The translations under genes were made by a program, and so were the position numbers. A stretch of DNA of 64,000 nucleotides from Thermotoga sp. Ku-13t (GTDB lineage Bacteria > Thermotogota > Thermotogae > Thermotogales > DSM-5069), in contig NZ_LNFY01000011.1 of NCBI RefSeq assembly GCF_011057685.1, forward strand, positions 62,001 to 126,000, written 5' to 3'. Below are positions 1 through 7,266 of the stretch, in pieces. Positions within the stretch are counted from its first letter, which is position 1; the number at the start of each line of letters is the position of its first letter. Under the pieces are notes generated by a model that ran no database searches, was not told where the DNA came from, and saw only the letters and a list, made by a program, of their open reading frames with translations.

Positions 1-265
1 AGCTCATCATAGTGGTCGATGCGCTCGCGTTTTTTCTGTGTTCAGCAACGTCCCAACGAGCATGAGCAGGGTCGTACAAATCTGGGAAAACGTTCGAAAC
101 AAACGAGTAGCTGAAGAAGTATTTCTGTGGTGATGACATTGCAAGCGTTACCACACGAACATTCACTCTGGCCATAACTCGGCTCGCGACATCGATAGAG
201 ACCAGGATCGTGAAATCTGACCAGAATCGATACTGAATCGATGCTGATAGAACTCTTGGATCGTT
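1..265 (-). pseudogene. Possible degraded coding remnant, cut by window edge
   Basis: One minus-strand frame stays open from 265 to the window edge (about 88 codons) without a convincing start. A second minus-strand frame is open from about 309 down to 133, just upstream and overlapping it. The two could be pieces of one gene split by a frameshift. The translation of the edge frame has protein-like patches (for example SPQKYFFSYSF and FPDLYDP) but I do not recognise a family. A transposase or a solute-binding protein remnant are possible guesses only. The frame could also be a chance opening. Confidence 0.25.
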
Positions 266-739
266 TTAATCACCTCAGGTGTAATCTTCGCTACTCTCGT
301 ATTGATGCTCTACCTTCCGATGAGAAACGCACACTTCACACAGCAACAGTTCAGAGCGTTCGAGGAAGGTGCTCGAGATACCCAGAAAAGAACTGGCGCT
401 GGCAAGAGCCGTCGAGGCAACGAACAGATCCGCCGAGCAAATAGCACTTCAGCCAGCCAGATCGTTTTTTACTACAAAAATGGGGCGTTCTATGCAAAAA
501 CTTCTAATATCGAATCCAAGCTCGCCGAGGTGAGACTTTCTCTGAACGAACCTCTCTTCAGGATCGTGACGACTTCTTCCCCCCCTCCCTAAGAAATATG
601 TGAAGGTGCCCCTGGTGCACAGCAATCCTTCCTTCAAAATCGAAACATCGACAGAACTTTTGAACTCGTTCTAGCTCACCGAATCTGGAGCTTCAACGGC
701 GGGAAACGTCTTGATCGTTACAAAGTGATTCTCTCTACT
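266..739. other. Gene-poor stretch
   Basis: About 470 bases without a convincing gene. Short open frames occur on both strands (around 241-592 and 449-637), but none has a ribosome binding site, a recognisable domain or the codon pattern of the neighbouring genes. It follows the putative remnant at the window edge, so it may be part of the same decayed locus. The SDR gene transcribed toward it ends at its right border, and I see no clear terminator there. Confidence 0.5.
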
Positions 740-1738
740 TCACACCGCACTGATGGCCACCTTCGGTTCGAACCGATAGGACGATTTGAACCACTCTAGG
801 CTATCCTTCAGAGAATCCTCGATGGGCCTTGGCGTGTAACCGAGTTCCTTGGAAGCCTTCGTGTGTGAGTAAACGTAGTTTCTGCTCAGAGTGTAAACGG
901 CGTAGGGGGTGAAGATGACTTTCTTGCCGGATAAATGTCCAAACGATGCGAAAGTAGAAACGACATAGGCGAGCCAGATCGGAAGGAAAATTTTCACCGA
1001 ACGCTTCGGTTCTATCTTCTGAAGCATCTGAATCAGCGCCTTCACAGTTACGTGCGTGTCGCCCACGATGAAAATTTCCCCACTCTTCGCCTTCTTCCAG
1101 GCCAGCACGAGCGCCTCCGCCACGTCCCTGACATCCACAAAATCGAAGCCACCTTCGACGGCGACCTTGAGTCTTCCTTTCAGGTGCAACAAAAAGAGGT
1201 TTCCCATCTCTGAAATGCGCCAATCGTATGGACCTATTATGCCTGTCGGGCAGATCACCACCGCATCGAGGCCGCGTTTCGTTGCATCGAGGACCAGGTT
1301 TGTGGCGATGGCTTTGGATCTGGCGTAGCATCCTGTGACCCTGGAAGGATCTATCGGAACCGATTCGTCGATGAGTGAACCCTTAGTGAGCTCAGCGAAA
1401 GCGTGGACTGAGCTCACATAAACAAGTCTCGCGTTGTTCTTCAGGCAAGCTTCAACGACATTCTTCGTTCCGTTCACGTTTACGTCGTAGACCAGCCTCT
1501 TCTTTCCGAAGATCGAAATGACCGCCGCGAGGTGAAAAACCGTCTCTGCGCCTTCGCACAGTCTTTCAACGGCTTTTGAATCCCTCACATCGGCCCTGAA
1601 GATCTCAACATTCAATCCCTCTATGGGCTTGACATCCTCGGAAGGAGCAACCAGTACACGCACTTTCTCGTTCAACTGGAGCAACCTTCTGACGAGCACG
1701 TTTCCAAGATGCCCCGTAGCCCCAGTAACTACTATCAT
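740..1738 (-). CDS. Extended SDR family NAD(P)-dependent epimerase/reductase
   Basis: A 332-residue extended short-chain dehydrogenase/reductase of the NAD-dependent epimerase/dehydratase type, resembling dihydroflavonol-reductase-like proteins. The Rossmann glycine motif GATGHLGN is at residues 6-13. Ser109/110 together with Tyr138 and Lys142 (YARSK) form the expected catalytic set. The ATG start has a good GGGGGTGA ribosome binding site. It lies 4 bases downstream of the MarR-type regulator gene and is probably co-transcribed with and controlled by it. The substrate cannot be read from the sequence; a sugar nucleotide, steroid-like or carbonyl compound are all possible for the family. Confidence 0.85.
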   Translation of the reverse strand: MIVVTGATGHLGNVLVRRLLQLNEKVRVLVAPSEDVKPIEGLNVEIFRADVRDSKAVERLCEGAETVFHLAAVISIFGKKRLVYDVNVNGTKNVVEACLKNNARLVYVSSVHAFAELTKGSLIDESVPIDPSRVTGCYARSKAIATNLVLDATKRGLDAVVICPTGIIGPYDWRISEMGNLFLLHLKGRLKVAVEGGFDFVDVRDVAEALVLAWKKAKSGEIFIVGDTHVTVKALIQMLQKIEPKRSVKIFLPIWLAYVVSTFASFGHLSGKKVIFTPYAVYTLSRNYVYSHTKASKELGYTPRPIEDSLKDSLEWFKSSYRFEPKVAISAV

Positions 1739-1742
1739 GATT

Positions 1743-2171
1743 TCACCCCCTGGAGTTTGCGAACAGAGCGATGAACTTTTCGAAACCTTTAGATATCAGA
1801 TTCAGATCTTCCTGGCTCAGCTTCGCCATGATCTCTTCCACCAGCTTGGATAGTTCTTCCAGCAGTTCGCTGTAGACCTTCTCACCGTGTTCGGTGACAT
1901 GGAGCAACGTCGCACGCCTGTCCGATTCGTCCTTCGTCCTCTTCACAAAGCCTTTCTTTTCCAGAGAATCGATCAGATGCGTCACGTTCGCCTTGGTCAT
2001 CGAGAGTGCCTCCGCGAGGTCCTTCATCCTGCACGGTCCGTACCTGATCAGATAGAACAGAGTGTACAGTTCCACGGCCCGCAGTTTTTCGAGTTCGGGG
2101 TGGAACTTTATCGTCCGCGAAAAGCCCAGGCTCAGTTCAACTATCGACTCTATGATTTTCCTTGCTTCCAT
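1743..2171 (-). CDS. MarR family transcriptional regulator
   Basis: A winged-helix regulator of about 142 residues, the usual MarR size. The central part holds the typical helix-turn-helix and wing, including the segment MKDLAEALSMTKANVTHLI followed by a wing with DESDRRAT. I chose the ATG at 2171 because GGTGAGG sits about 5 bases upstream; an in-frame GTG at 2183 would add four residues and lacks this spacing. It is the first gene of a two-gene operon with the SDR gene. The AT-rich dyad directly upstream suggests autorepression, with release by a small aromatic or phenolic ligand as is common in the family. Confidence 0.88.
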   Translation of the reverse strand: MEARKIIESIVELSLGFSRTIKFHPELEKLRAVELYTLFYLIRYGPCRMKDLAEALSMTKANVTHLIDSLEKKGFVKRTKDESDRRATLLHVTEHGEKVYSELLEELSKLVEEIMAKLSQEDLNLISKGFEKFIALFANSRG

Positions 2172-2190
2172 ACGCCTCACCACAGATATG

Positions 2191-2231
2191 ATATAGTTAA
2201 ATATTTAAACTGTCAAGATATTAAACTATAT
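2191..2231. promoter_or_regulatory. AT-rich dyad, putative MarR operator
   Basis: The sequence ATATAGTTAAATATTTAAAC is followed by an inverted copy, ATATTAAACTATAT, with the inner part (AGTTAAATATTTAAACT) itself nearly palindromic. It lies about 20 bases upstream of the marR start, overlapping where its promoter should be. MarR proteins typically bind such 16-20 base AT-rich dyads next to their own genes. The role is inferred from position and symmetry. Confidence 0.55.
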
Positions 2232-2380
2232 GATCCGGCGAAAAAGAGGAAGATGGAGGATTTGGAACTCTCAGCCAGTGGGGTAGAAAGTACAATCAGT
2301 TTCACAGCAGAACATTCGTGTGCGTGTCACTCAAAAAATCAATCCGGTCAGTCCTTTTCGCAGGAACAGGAACGAGTTGA

Positions 2381-2692
2381 TCAAAAGCTTTGATCCTTGA
2401 GTGTGTACACGTATCCACCTTTCACAGAACGAACGTCGATGAACTTGAAAAAAGCGTAATGACCTGTCGCACTGTAGCCCAGGACTTTGTCGAGCGTGTT
2501 GACGAATGTGCCCGTTTCCTGTCCAGAGAAGTTCAACGAGACTTGACTGAAAAACGCGTTCCAGTTTTGAAGAGCCTCACTGGATTTTGCAAAACTGAGG
2601 ATCGCTTGATTGACCGAAAAAATCAGTATAACGATCGCTATGGAAACCATCGCGATCCCCACGATTAGCTCAACCACGGAGAAACCCTTCAT
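2381..2692 (-). CDS. Prepilin-type N-terminal cleavage/methylation protein (minor pseudopilin)
   Basis: A small protein (103 residues) with a class III signal: a short basic leader MKG, then FSVVE with the conserved Glu at position +5 after the cleavage site, then a hydrophobic helix of about 20 residues. It is a minor pilin or type II secretion pseudopilin inserted in the inner membrane after processing by a prepilin peptidase. It overlaps the preceding gene by 4 bases (ATGA), making it the last gene of a three-gene pseudopilin operon. Its globular part is short, and the specific pilus or secretion machine is not identified here. Confidence 0.8.
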   Translation of the reverse strand: MKGFSVVELIVGIAMVSIAIVILIFSVNQAILSFAKSSEALQNWNAFFSQVSLNFSGQETGTFVNTLDKVLGYSATGHYAFFKFIDVRSVKGGYVYTLKDQSF

Positions 2693-4641
2693 CTCAATCT
2701 CAACCCTTCTAGAATGATCCCACCCGTCATCGGTGAAAATCCACGCTTCGCAGAATAGAGCCTGTTATCGAAAATGTTGAATTCCTTAAGGCCCCTTGTT
2801 CCATCCCACGTGGCCGTCACGGCCTCCGAAGCTAAGGAACCGAAGATGATTCTGTAGCTCAAGCCCTTAAAGTTTCTATAATCCACTTTCAACGTGGGCA
2901 CGAGCACCCTGTTACCCTGGCCCGGGGCTCTGTTTCTGTCCCAGTACATCGTGAATATGCTCATGTCCAGGCGCAGGTTTCTTATCTTCCCCTGACCGAG
3001 GTTGTAACCTTCGTGCCATGGAATCTCGATGTCTCCTGTGGTTATCAAGCTGATGTGATCTTTCGTTGAAGATTGAGCCATCTTTTTGTACCATGCGTCC
3101 CAGAAAGTTTTTCCATCGATTTCGACAGGTGTCGTTGCACCGTTGGCAAGCCTCAAGAATCCCTTCACGTTTCTGTTGTTCGGAATGGGGGTTCCATCCG
3201 CGAAAAACGGGCTCATATAGACCTCGTACGAGTTTCCTGCGTAGTTGATCGTCATCGTTGTGCTCTTCCTCGCACTGTAATATTCCACATCACCGTAGAT
3301 CCTCACGGAGTCCCAGGGTGTCTGCTCTTCCTGCCTTCCCCTGTTTCCCATCACCAGTATCGTCCAGTCACCCATGAACACGTTCGTGGTCCACTGATCT
3401 TTTACACCTATGGCGATCGAGGAGTTGGTCGTATCACAGAACAACCCCAAAAAGCCATTGAAGAGCGGTATCTGTTCCGTGTAAGTGTTTACAGTTCCGT
3501 TCGGAAGAACTTCTTTAACAGATATCGTGACAGGAACGTTCGGTGGACCTGGATGAGAAACCACCATTTCCACCTGGTAGCGTTTTTCGTCCCTTTTGAA
3601 GAAACCATCATCTGGGCCGAAAAACTTCACGACCTGAACGTCCTGACCGTTCAAATTCCTGATTTCTGACGTGATGATCAGATCTTCTGCGCTAACACCC
3701 GGGGACTTAGAGTAGGTCAGAATGAGGCCAACCGGATCGCTGGTTATGGAAGCCGCACCGGTAACGACGTCGATGATATCGACCTTGTTGAGGGCCGAAA
3801 GCTGCGTCTCCCAGTAGACTTTCCCCTGATATGCATTCCTCATCGTCTCAACTTCTTCCGCGGTTAGAATACTCCTTCCGCCAATGAAGACGTCGCTTTC
3901 TTGCACCCGTCCTCTGAGGTAGTTGTGCAAGATCCTGTAGAAAGTTTTTCCGTAAAACCTCGGTCCTTGACTGCCCCCTATACCCAATCCGCCCTGACCC
4001 TGTTTATCACCGAACCAGGCTGGACCGTCTATGACCTCACCGTCGCCGTAATAGGTTCCCCCAGGGAGTCCGTTTGGCAGGAAAATTGCGTAGTTGAAGA
4101 ACCCCTGAGGTTCTATCAGAGCCCAGGTCCACGAAGAACCAACATTGACACACAACAGGATCACCCAGGATCGATCGGCATCTTCAGAAAGAGCGTACAC
4201 TCTGATCCTGGACGGATTGTTTTCTATCAACCCTTTCGCTTTGCTGTCGACAAGAGCTTTTTTTAAAGGAGAATCCAAGCCGGACGTGAGACGCAAAAGG
4301 TCCTTCACAGAAGTGAAACGCGTCCCGGTCAGCGCCCCTTCACCGAGCAGATCCTCCCAGATATCCTTCTCAACCGGTCCAGAGGAATTGACGATCACAG
4401 ATTTTATCTTTTCGAATTCGGCCTGACTGTCCATGTGTTCGGCCAGGTAGAATCCCGACACCACACCGTACTTGCTGCGAAGATAAGCGGCGGCCGTCGC
4501 GATGATCTTCAGAGCATCGGCACGTTCGATCGTTCTGCTGATGGATATTCCCACTTTTTTGTTCGTGGTATCGACCTGGATCAGTATCGCGGTCGCCAGA
4601 AGGGAACAAATGAGGATCAAAAATATGCTCAGAACCATCAC
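2689..4641 (-). CDS. Large PilX/GspK-like pilus assembly protein, hypothetical
   Basis: A 650-residue protein with one N-terminal hydrophobic helix (residues 2-22) and a long predicted extracytoplasmic domain rich in Gly, Asn and aromatic residues. The middle gene of the pseudopilin operon. No conserved enzyme motif is visible. The N-terminal layout (hydrophobic helix, then Lys-rich stretch) resembles PilX/GspK-like components, which are the large tip proteins of pseudopili, but the match is by context. The start is unsure: GTG 4641 and ATG 4638 both lack a well-spaced ribosome binding site, and the open frame continues upstream with RLRNAYV, fitting a slightly longer pilin-like N-terminus starting at a rare codon. 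Confidence 0.6.
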   Translation of the reverse strand: MMVLSIFLILICSLLATAILIQVDTTNKKVGISISRTIERADALKIIATAAAYLRSKYGVVSGFYLAEHMDSQAEFEKIKSVIVNSSGPVEKDIWEDLLGEGALTGTRFTSVKDLLRLTSGLDSPLKKALVDSKAKGLIENNPSRIRVYALSEDADRSWVILLCVNVGSSWTWALIEPQGFFNYAIFLPNGLPGGTYYGDGEVIDGPAWFGDKQGQGGLGIGGSQGPRFYGKTFYRILHNYLRGRVQESDVFIGGRSILTAEEVETMRNAYQGKVYWETQLSALNKVDIIDVVTGAASITSDPVGLILTYSKSPGVSAEDLIITSEIRNLNGQDVQVVKFFGPDDGFFKRDEKRYQVEMVVSHPGPPNVPVTISVKEVLPNGTVNTYTEQIPLFNGFLGLFCDTTNSSIAIGVKDQWTTNVFMGDWTILVMGNRGRQEEQTPWDSVRIYGDVEYYSARKSTTMTINYAGNSYEVYMSPFFADGTPIPNNRNVKGFLRLANGATTPVEIDGKTFWDAWYKKMAQSSTKDHISLITTGDIEIPWHEGYNLGQGKIRNLRLDMSIFTMYWDRNRAPGQGNRVLVPTLKVDYRNFKGLSYRIIFGSLASEAVTATWDGTRGLKEFNIFDNRLYSAKRGFSPMTGGIILEGLRLR

Positions 4642-4666
4642 GTAAGCGTTTCTCAGTCTCGTGATC

Positions 4667-5155
4667 TCACCTCACCCCTGGTGGATAGATCGAGTACTCC
4701 AGGCTCAAGAGCGACGACGGATTGAAAGGATTCGACGTTTTGACTATCAACTTCAAGGGCAACACTGTTTCAGGATTCTGACTATCAGATTTGAACGTGA
4801 TCTGAACGTTTTCGATCGGTATCAGCACGCTCCTGTCATCCTCGAAATACTGTACCTCGGTTTCGCTGAGGACCTTCACCCTCGCGTTTATCTTCTGACC
4901 GGCCAGGATGATGTCGAACCTCACCTCTGTGGCTGAGACGAGTTCCACACTGTTGGCAGGACCCGCAGCCCTGTTGAGAAGCTCGATCATTTTATCGCCG
5001 GCATCGTTGAGTCTTCTGAGGACATCGAGAAGTTTTATGTTCTTCTCGGTCTTTTCGAAGTAATTGCTCATGAGCAGGAGGACCAGAGCCGTAAAAATTG
5101 AGAGGACCGCGAGGGTTATGAGGAGCTCGATTAAAGTCATACCTCTGCGTCTCAA
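4667..5155 (-). CDS. Prepilin-type cleavage/methylation domain protein (pseudopilin)
   Basis: A 162-residue pseudopilin, first gene of the operon. The leader MRRRG is followed by MTLIELLITLAVLS, the canonical prepilin peptidase site (cleavage after Gly, Glu at +5) and hydrophobic helix. The start is a TTG with AAGGAGG about 8 bases upstream. The rest of the chain is a small globular domain typical of GspJ/PilW-size minor pilins. A pilT gene lies far away at 38.5-39.5 kb, so this locus may supply minor subunits to a pilus whose motor is encoded elsewhere. Confidence 0.8.
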   Translation of the reverse strand: MRRRGMTLIELLITLAVLSIFTALVLLLMSNYFEKTEKNIKLLDVLRRLNDAGDKMIELLNRAAGPANSVELVSATEVRFDIILAGQKINARVKVLSETEVQYFEDDRSVLIPIENVQITFKSDSQNPETVLPLKLIVKTSNPFNPSSLLSLEYSIYPPGVR

Positions 5156-5174
5156 AGCGTTTCCTCCTTGTTCA

Positions 5175-5204
5175 ATTTTATCACAGAATTAGCCATTACG
5201 TGAA
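5175..5204 (-). promoter_or_regulatory. Putative promoter of the pseudopilin operon
   Basis: On the minus strand TTCACG (5204-5199) and TAAAAT (5180-5175) are separated by 18 bases, and the TTG start of the first pseudopilin gene follows 20 bases downstream. The -10 is good and the -35 weak. It lies in the divergent gap with araM. Confidence 0.45.
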
Positions 5205-5244
5205 TTTTTCTCAACAGCGTGAGCACCTCGTTGAAGAGAGGTAC

Positions 5245-5274
5245 TTGCCTTCAGTTCGAAGAATGGCATATACT
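5245..5274 (+). promoter_or_regulatory. Putative promoter of araM
   Basis: TTGCCT (5245-5250) and TATACT (5269-5274) with an 18-base spacer, 14 bases upstream of the araM ATG. Both hexamers match four to five of six sigma-A consensus bases. Confidence 0.55.
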
Positions 5275-5288
5275 CGAGTGGTGATCGC

Positions 5289-6512
5289 ATGCTGAAAGCG
5301 AAGGATCAATTCCGATGCACCTGTGGCAAAACCCACACTGTGCCGCCAACTGAAATTGTTTTCGAAGAGAACGCTGCCAAGAACATCGAAACGTTTTTTG
5401 AAAACGCCACCTACGTTGTGGGCGAAAACACAGCCAAGCTGGTCGAAACACCAGAACGCAGGACGATCAAGCTCGAAGCTGAAGGAAGAGTTCTTGCCAC
5501 GATGGAAAACATCGAGAAAGTTACTTCGCAAGTTTTGACAGATCACATTGTCTCTATCGGCTCGGGCAGTCTCACAGACATTGCAAAGTATGCGGCCCGT
5601 TTGACCAGTAAAAGTTTTTCCTGCTTTCCCACGGCCCCTTCCGTGGATGGCTACACCTCTTCCGTGGCTGCGATACTCATAAAGAATGAGAAAACAACGG
5701 TTCAGGCTGTCGTTCCAAAGAGAGTCGTTGTGGACATGAACGTTGTGAGCGAAGCTCCGTTCGATTTGCTGAGGGCTGGCATCGGCGACATCGCGGCGAA
5801 GGTGACGGCCAGACTAGACTGGATGCTGAGTAACGTTCTCACCGAAGAACCCATCTGCGAATTCGCATGGGACGAACTGAGAAACTCGCTGAACGATGTT
5901 CTTGAGAACTCAGAAAAAGTACTGAATAGGGACAGAAGCGTGATCTTTTCCTTGATGAAGGTCCTTCTGGTGTCTGGTTTGAACATCACGGTCGTTGGCA
6001 ATTCCAGACCAGCTTCGAGTGCAGAACACATGATCTCTCATTCTTTGGAGATGTACCACGAAAACAGAAACGAAATTCCCATGTTCCACGGCCTTTCGGT
6101 GGCGATGGGAACATACATCACGTTGAAGGCGTACAGGGTGATCTTCGAAGATCTGAAATTGAAGGAAAAGTACCTGACGAACGAAGAAAGATTCTTCATC
6201 CTCTCTGAATTTTTCAGCGAAGAAAAGGCTGGAAAGTTCATGCGTGTTTACGAAAGAAAAAAACTGCCAATGGAAGTGCAACTGAGCCGGGTGAGGAAAG
6301 CTTTAAAGCACACCTACGAGCAATTTTCCGAAAAGGTCGAAAACGCCCTGAAGGCCGTGCGGGTCGATGAACTGTTTGCCCGTTACGAACCTGAGTTCAT
6401 CGAGAAATTGATCCTCATCTCCAACACCATAAGGGAAAGGTACACCGTCCTCGATCTGCTCGACTCTCTGTGCCTGCTGAAGGATTTTTCTCACAGAGTG
6501 TTCGGAATCTGA
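5289..6512 (+). CDS. araM: sn-glycerol-1-phosphate dehydrogenase family (AraM/EgsA)
   Basis: A 407-residue member of the iron-containing alcohol dehydrogenase superfamily, glycerol-1-phosphate dehydrogenase branch. Such enzymes reduce dihydroxyacetone phosphate to sn-glycerol-1-phosphate with NAD(P)H. The nucleotide-binding GSGSLTDIAK is near residues 91-100. Asp167, His247 and His267 (in AGIGD, SAEH and MFHG) sit where the metal ligands are expected. An N-terminal CTCGKTH (residues 10-16) is an added Cys/His element. The length is close to Bacillus AraM. In Bacteria the family makes archaeal-type G1P lipids or headgroups, which is of interest because Thermotogales carry ether-linked membrane-spanning lipids. 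It stands alone behind its own promoter. Confidence 0.85.
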   Translation: MLKAKDQFRCTCGKTHTVPPTEIVFEENAAKNIETFFENATYVVGENTAKLVETPERRTIKLEAEGRVLATMENIEKVTSQVLTDHIVSIGSGSLTDIAKYAARLTSKSFSCFPTAPSVDGYTSSVAAILIKNEKTTVQAVVPKRVVVDMNVVSEAPFDLLRAGIGDIAAKVTARLDWMLSNVLTEEPICEFAWDELRNSLNDVLENSEKVLNRDRSVIFSLMKVLLVSGLNITVVGNSRPASSAEHMISHSLEMYHENRNEIPMFHGLSVAMGTYITLKAYRVIFEDLKLKEKYLTNEERFFILSEFFSEEKAGKFMRVYERKKLPMEVQLSRVRKALKHTYEQFSEKVENALKAVRVDELFARYEPEFIEKLILISNTIRERYTVLDLLDSLCLLKDFSHRVFGI

Positions 6513-6534
6513 CTGATACCACACGTCCTTCCAG

Positions 6535-6550
6535 TATTGGTGTATTGGTG
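6535..6550 (+). repeat. Tandem 8-base repeat TATTGGTG x2 upstream of the aroM promoter
   Basis: Two perfect adjacent copies of TATTGGTG end 28 bases before the -35 hexamer of the next promoter. The position suits an activator or repressor contact, perhaps for the XRE-cupin regulator encoded at the end of the operon. The function is inferred from position alone. Confidence 0.35.
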
Positions 6551-6578
6551 TTAAGTCCCCATTTGTCGTGAATCCCTA

Positions 6579-6608
6579 TTGACAGTTCTATATGCCGTTT
6601 ATTATAAT
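6579..6608 (+). promoter_or_regulatory. Strong sigma-A type promoter of the aroM-dpp operon
   Basis: TTGACA (6579-6584) and TATAAT (6603-6608), both exact consensus, are separated by 18 bases. The ribosome binding site AAGGAGGG of the AroM-family gene follows about 10 bases after the -10, so the leader is very short. This is the best promoter in the window and probably drives the whole transporter operon. Confidence 0.8.
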
Positions 6609-6632
6609 TAAACAAAAAAGGAGGGTTCCCGG

Positions 6633-7250
6633 CTGATTGGTCCTATAACTTTCATAACCATTGGTGAGACTCCCAGAGATGACGTGATACCGGAACTTTT
6701 GAGCATCGTTGGCAATACGAACCTGGCTTACAATGAAATAGGTCTCATAGAGAACGTAGAAGAAGAAGTTTATAAACCACGTGATGAGAACGACGTGCTG
6801 GTGAGCAGAAAGCGCGACGGATCCATCGCTCGAATTTCCCATCGCTGGATCGTTCAGAAACTTTCTCAGCTAGAATGCGAGGGGCTATGTGTTCTTCTTT
6901 GCACCGGTGAATTTGATAGCGATCGCCTCATTTTACCCTACAAGGTGGTAGATTCTTTCTTCTCTGCCATGCCAAAGCTGAATCACGCCACGGTTATCGT
7001 GCCAGAAAAAGAACAGTGTTCCAATGCTCTGAAGCGATGGGCGAAAATCGCCAAGAGAGTGAATTGTATCAGTTTTTCACCGTATCGAGAATCGACATTA
7101 AGCGTGGATCTGTCACAGGAACAACTCGTTTACCTCGACTGCATAGGTTTCACACTGAAACACGAGGAGCTTTTTAAGCACCAAACCAAAGGCTTCGTGG
7201 TGAGTGCGCGAAGAATACTCGCAAATTATTTGAGGAACCTTCTAACTTAA
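6633..7250 (+). CDS. aroM: AroM family protein (probable CTG start)
   Basis: An AroM-like protein of about 205 residues. Similarity to E. coli AroM is visible from FITIGETPRDDV near the N-terminus to YLDCIGF..KHEELF..Q near the C-terminus. The first ATG/GTG/TTG in frame is GTG 6684, which would delete the conserved TIG motif. GGAGGG at 6620-6625 lies 7 bases before an in-frame CTG at 6633, so I place the start there (ATT at 6636 is the alternative). Cys90 (LLCTGEF) and Cys170 (LDCIGF) could be a catalytic pair as in Asp/Glu/hydantoin racemases, which is inference. AroM has no established function. It is the first gene of the peptide-type transporter operon. Confidence 0.8.
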   Translation: MIGPITFITIGETPRDDVIPELLSIVGNTNLAYNEIGLIENVEEEVYKPRDENDVLVSRKRDGSIARISHRWIVQKLSQLECEGLCVLLCTGEFDSDRLILPYKVVDSFFSAMPKLNHATVIVPEKEQCSNALKRWAKIAKRVNCISFSPYRESTLSVDLSQEQLVYLDCIGFTLKHEELFKHQTKGFVVSARRILANYLRNLLT

Positions 7251-7266
7251 AAAGGGGGTGTATGTG

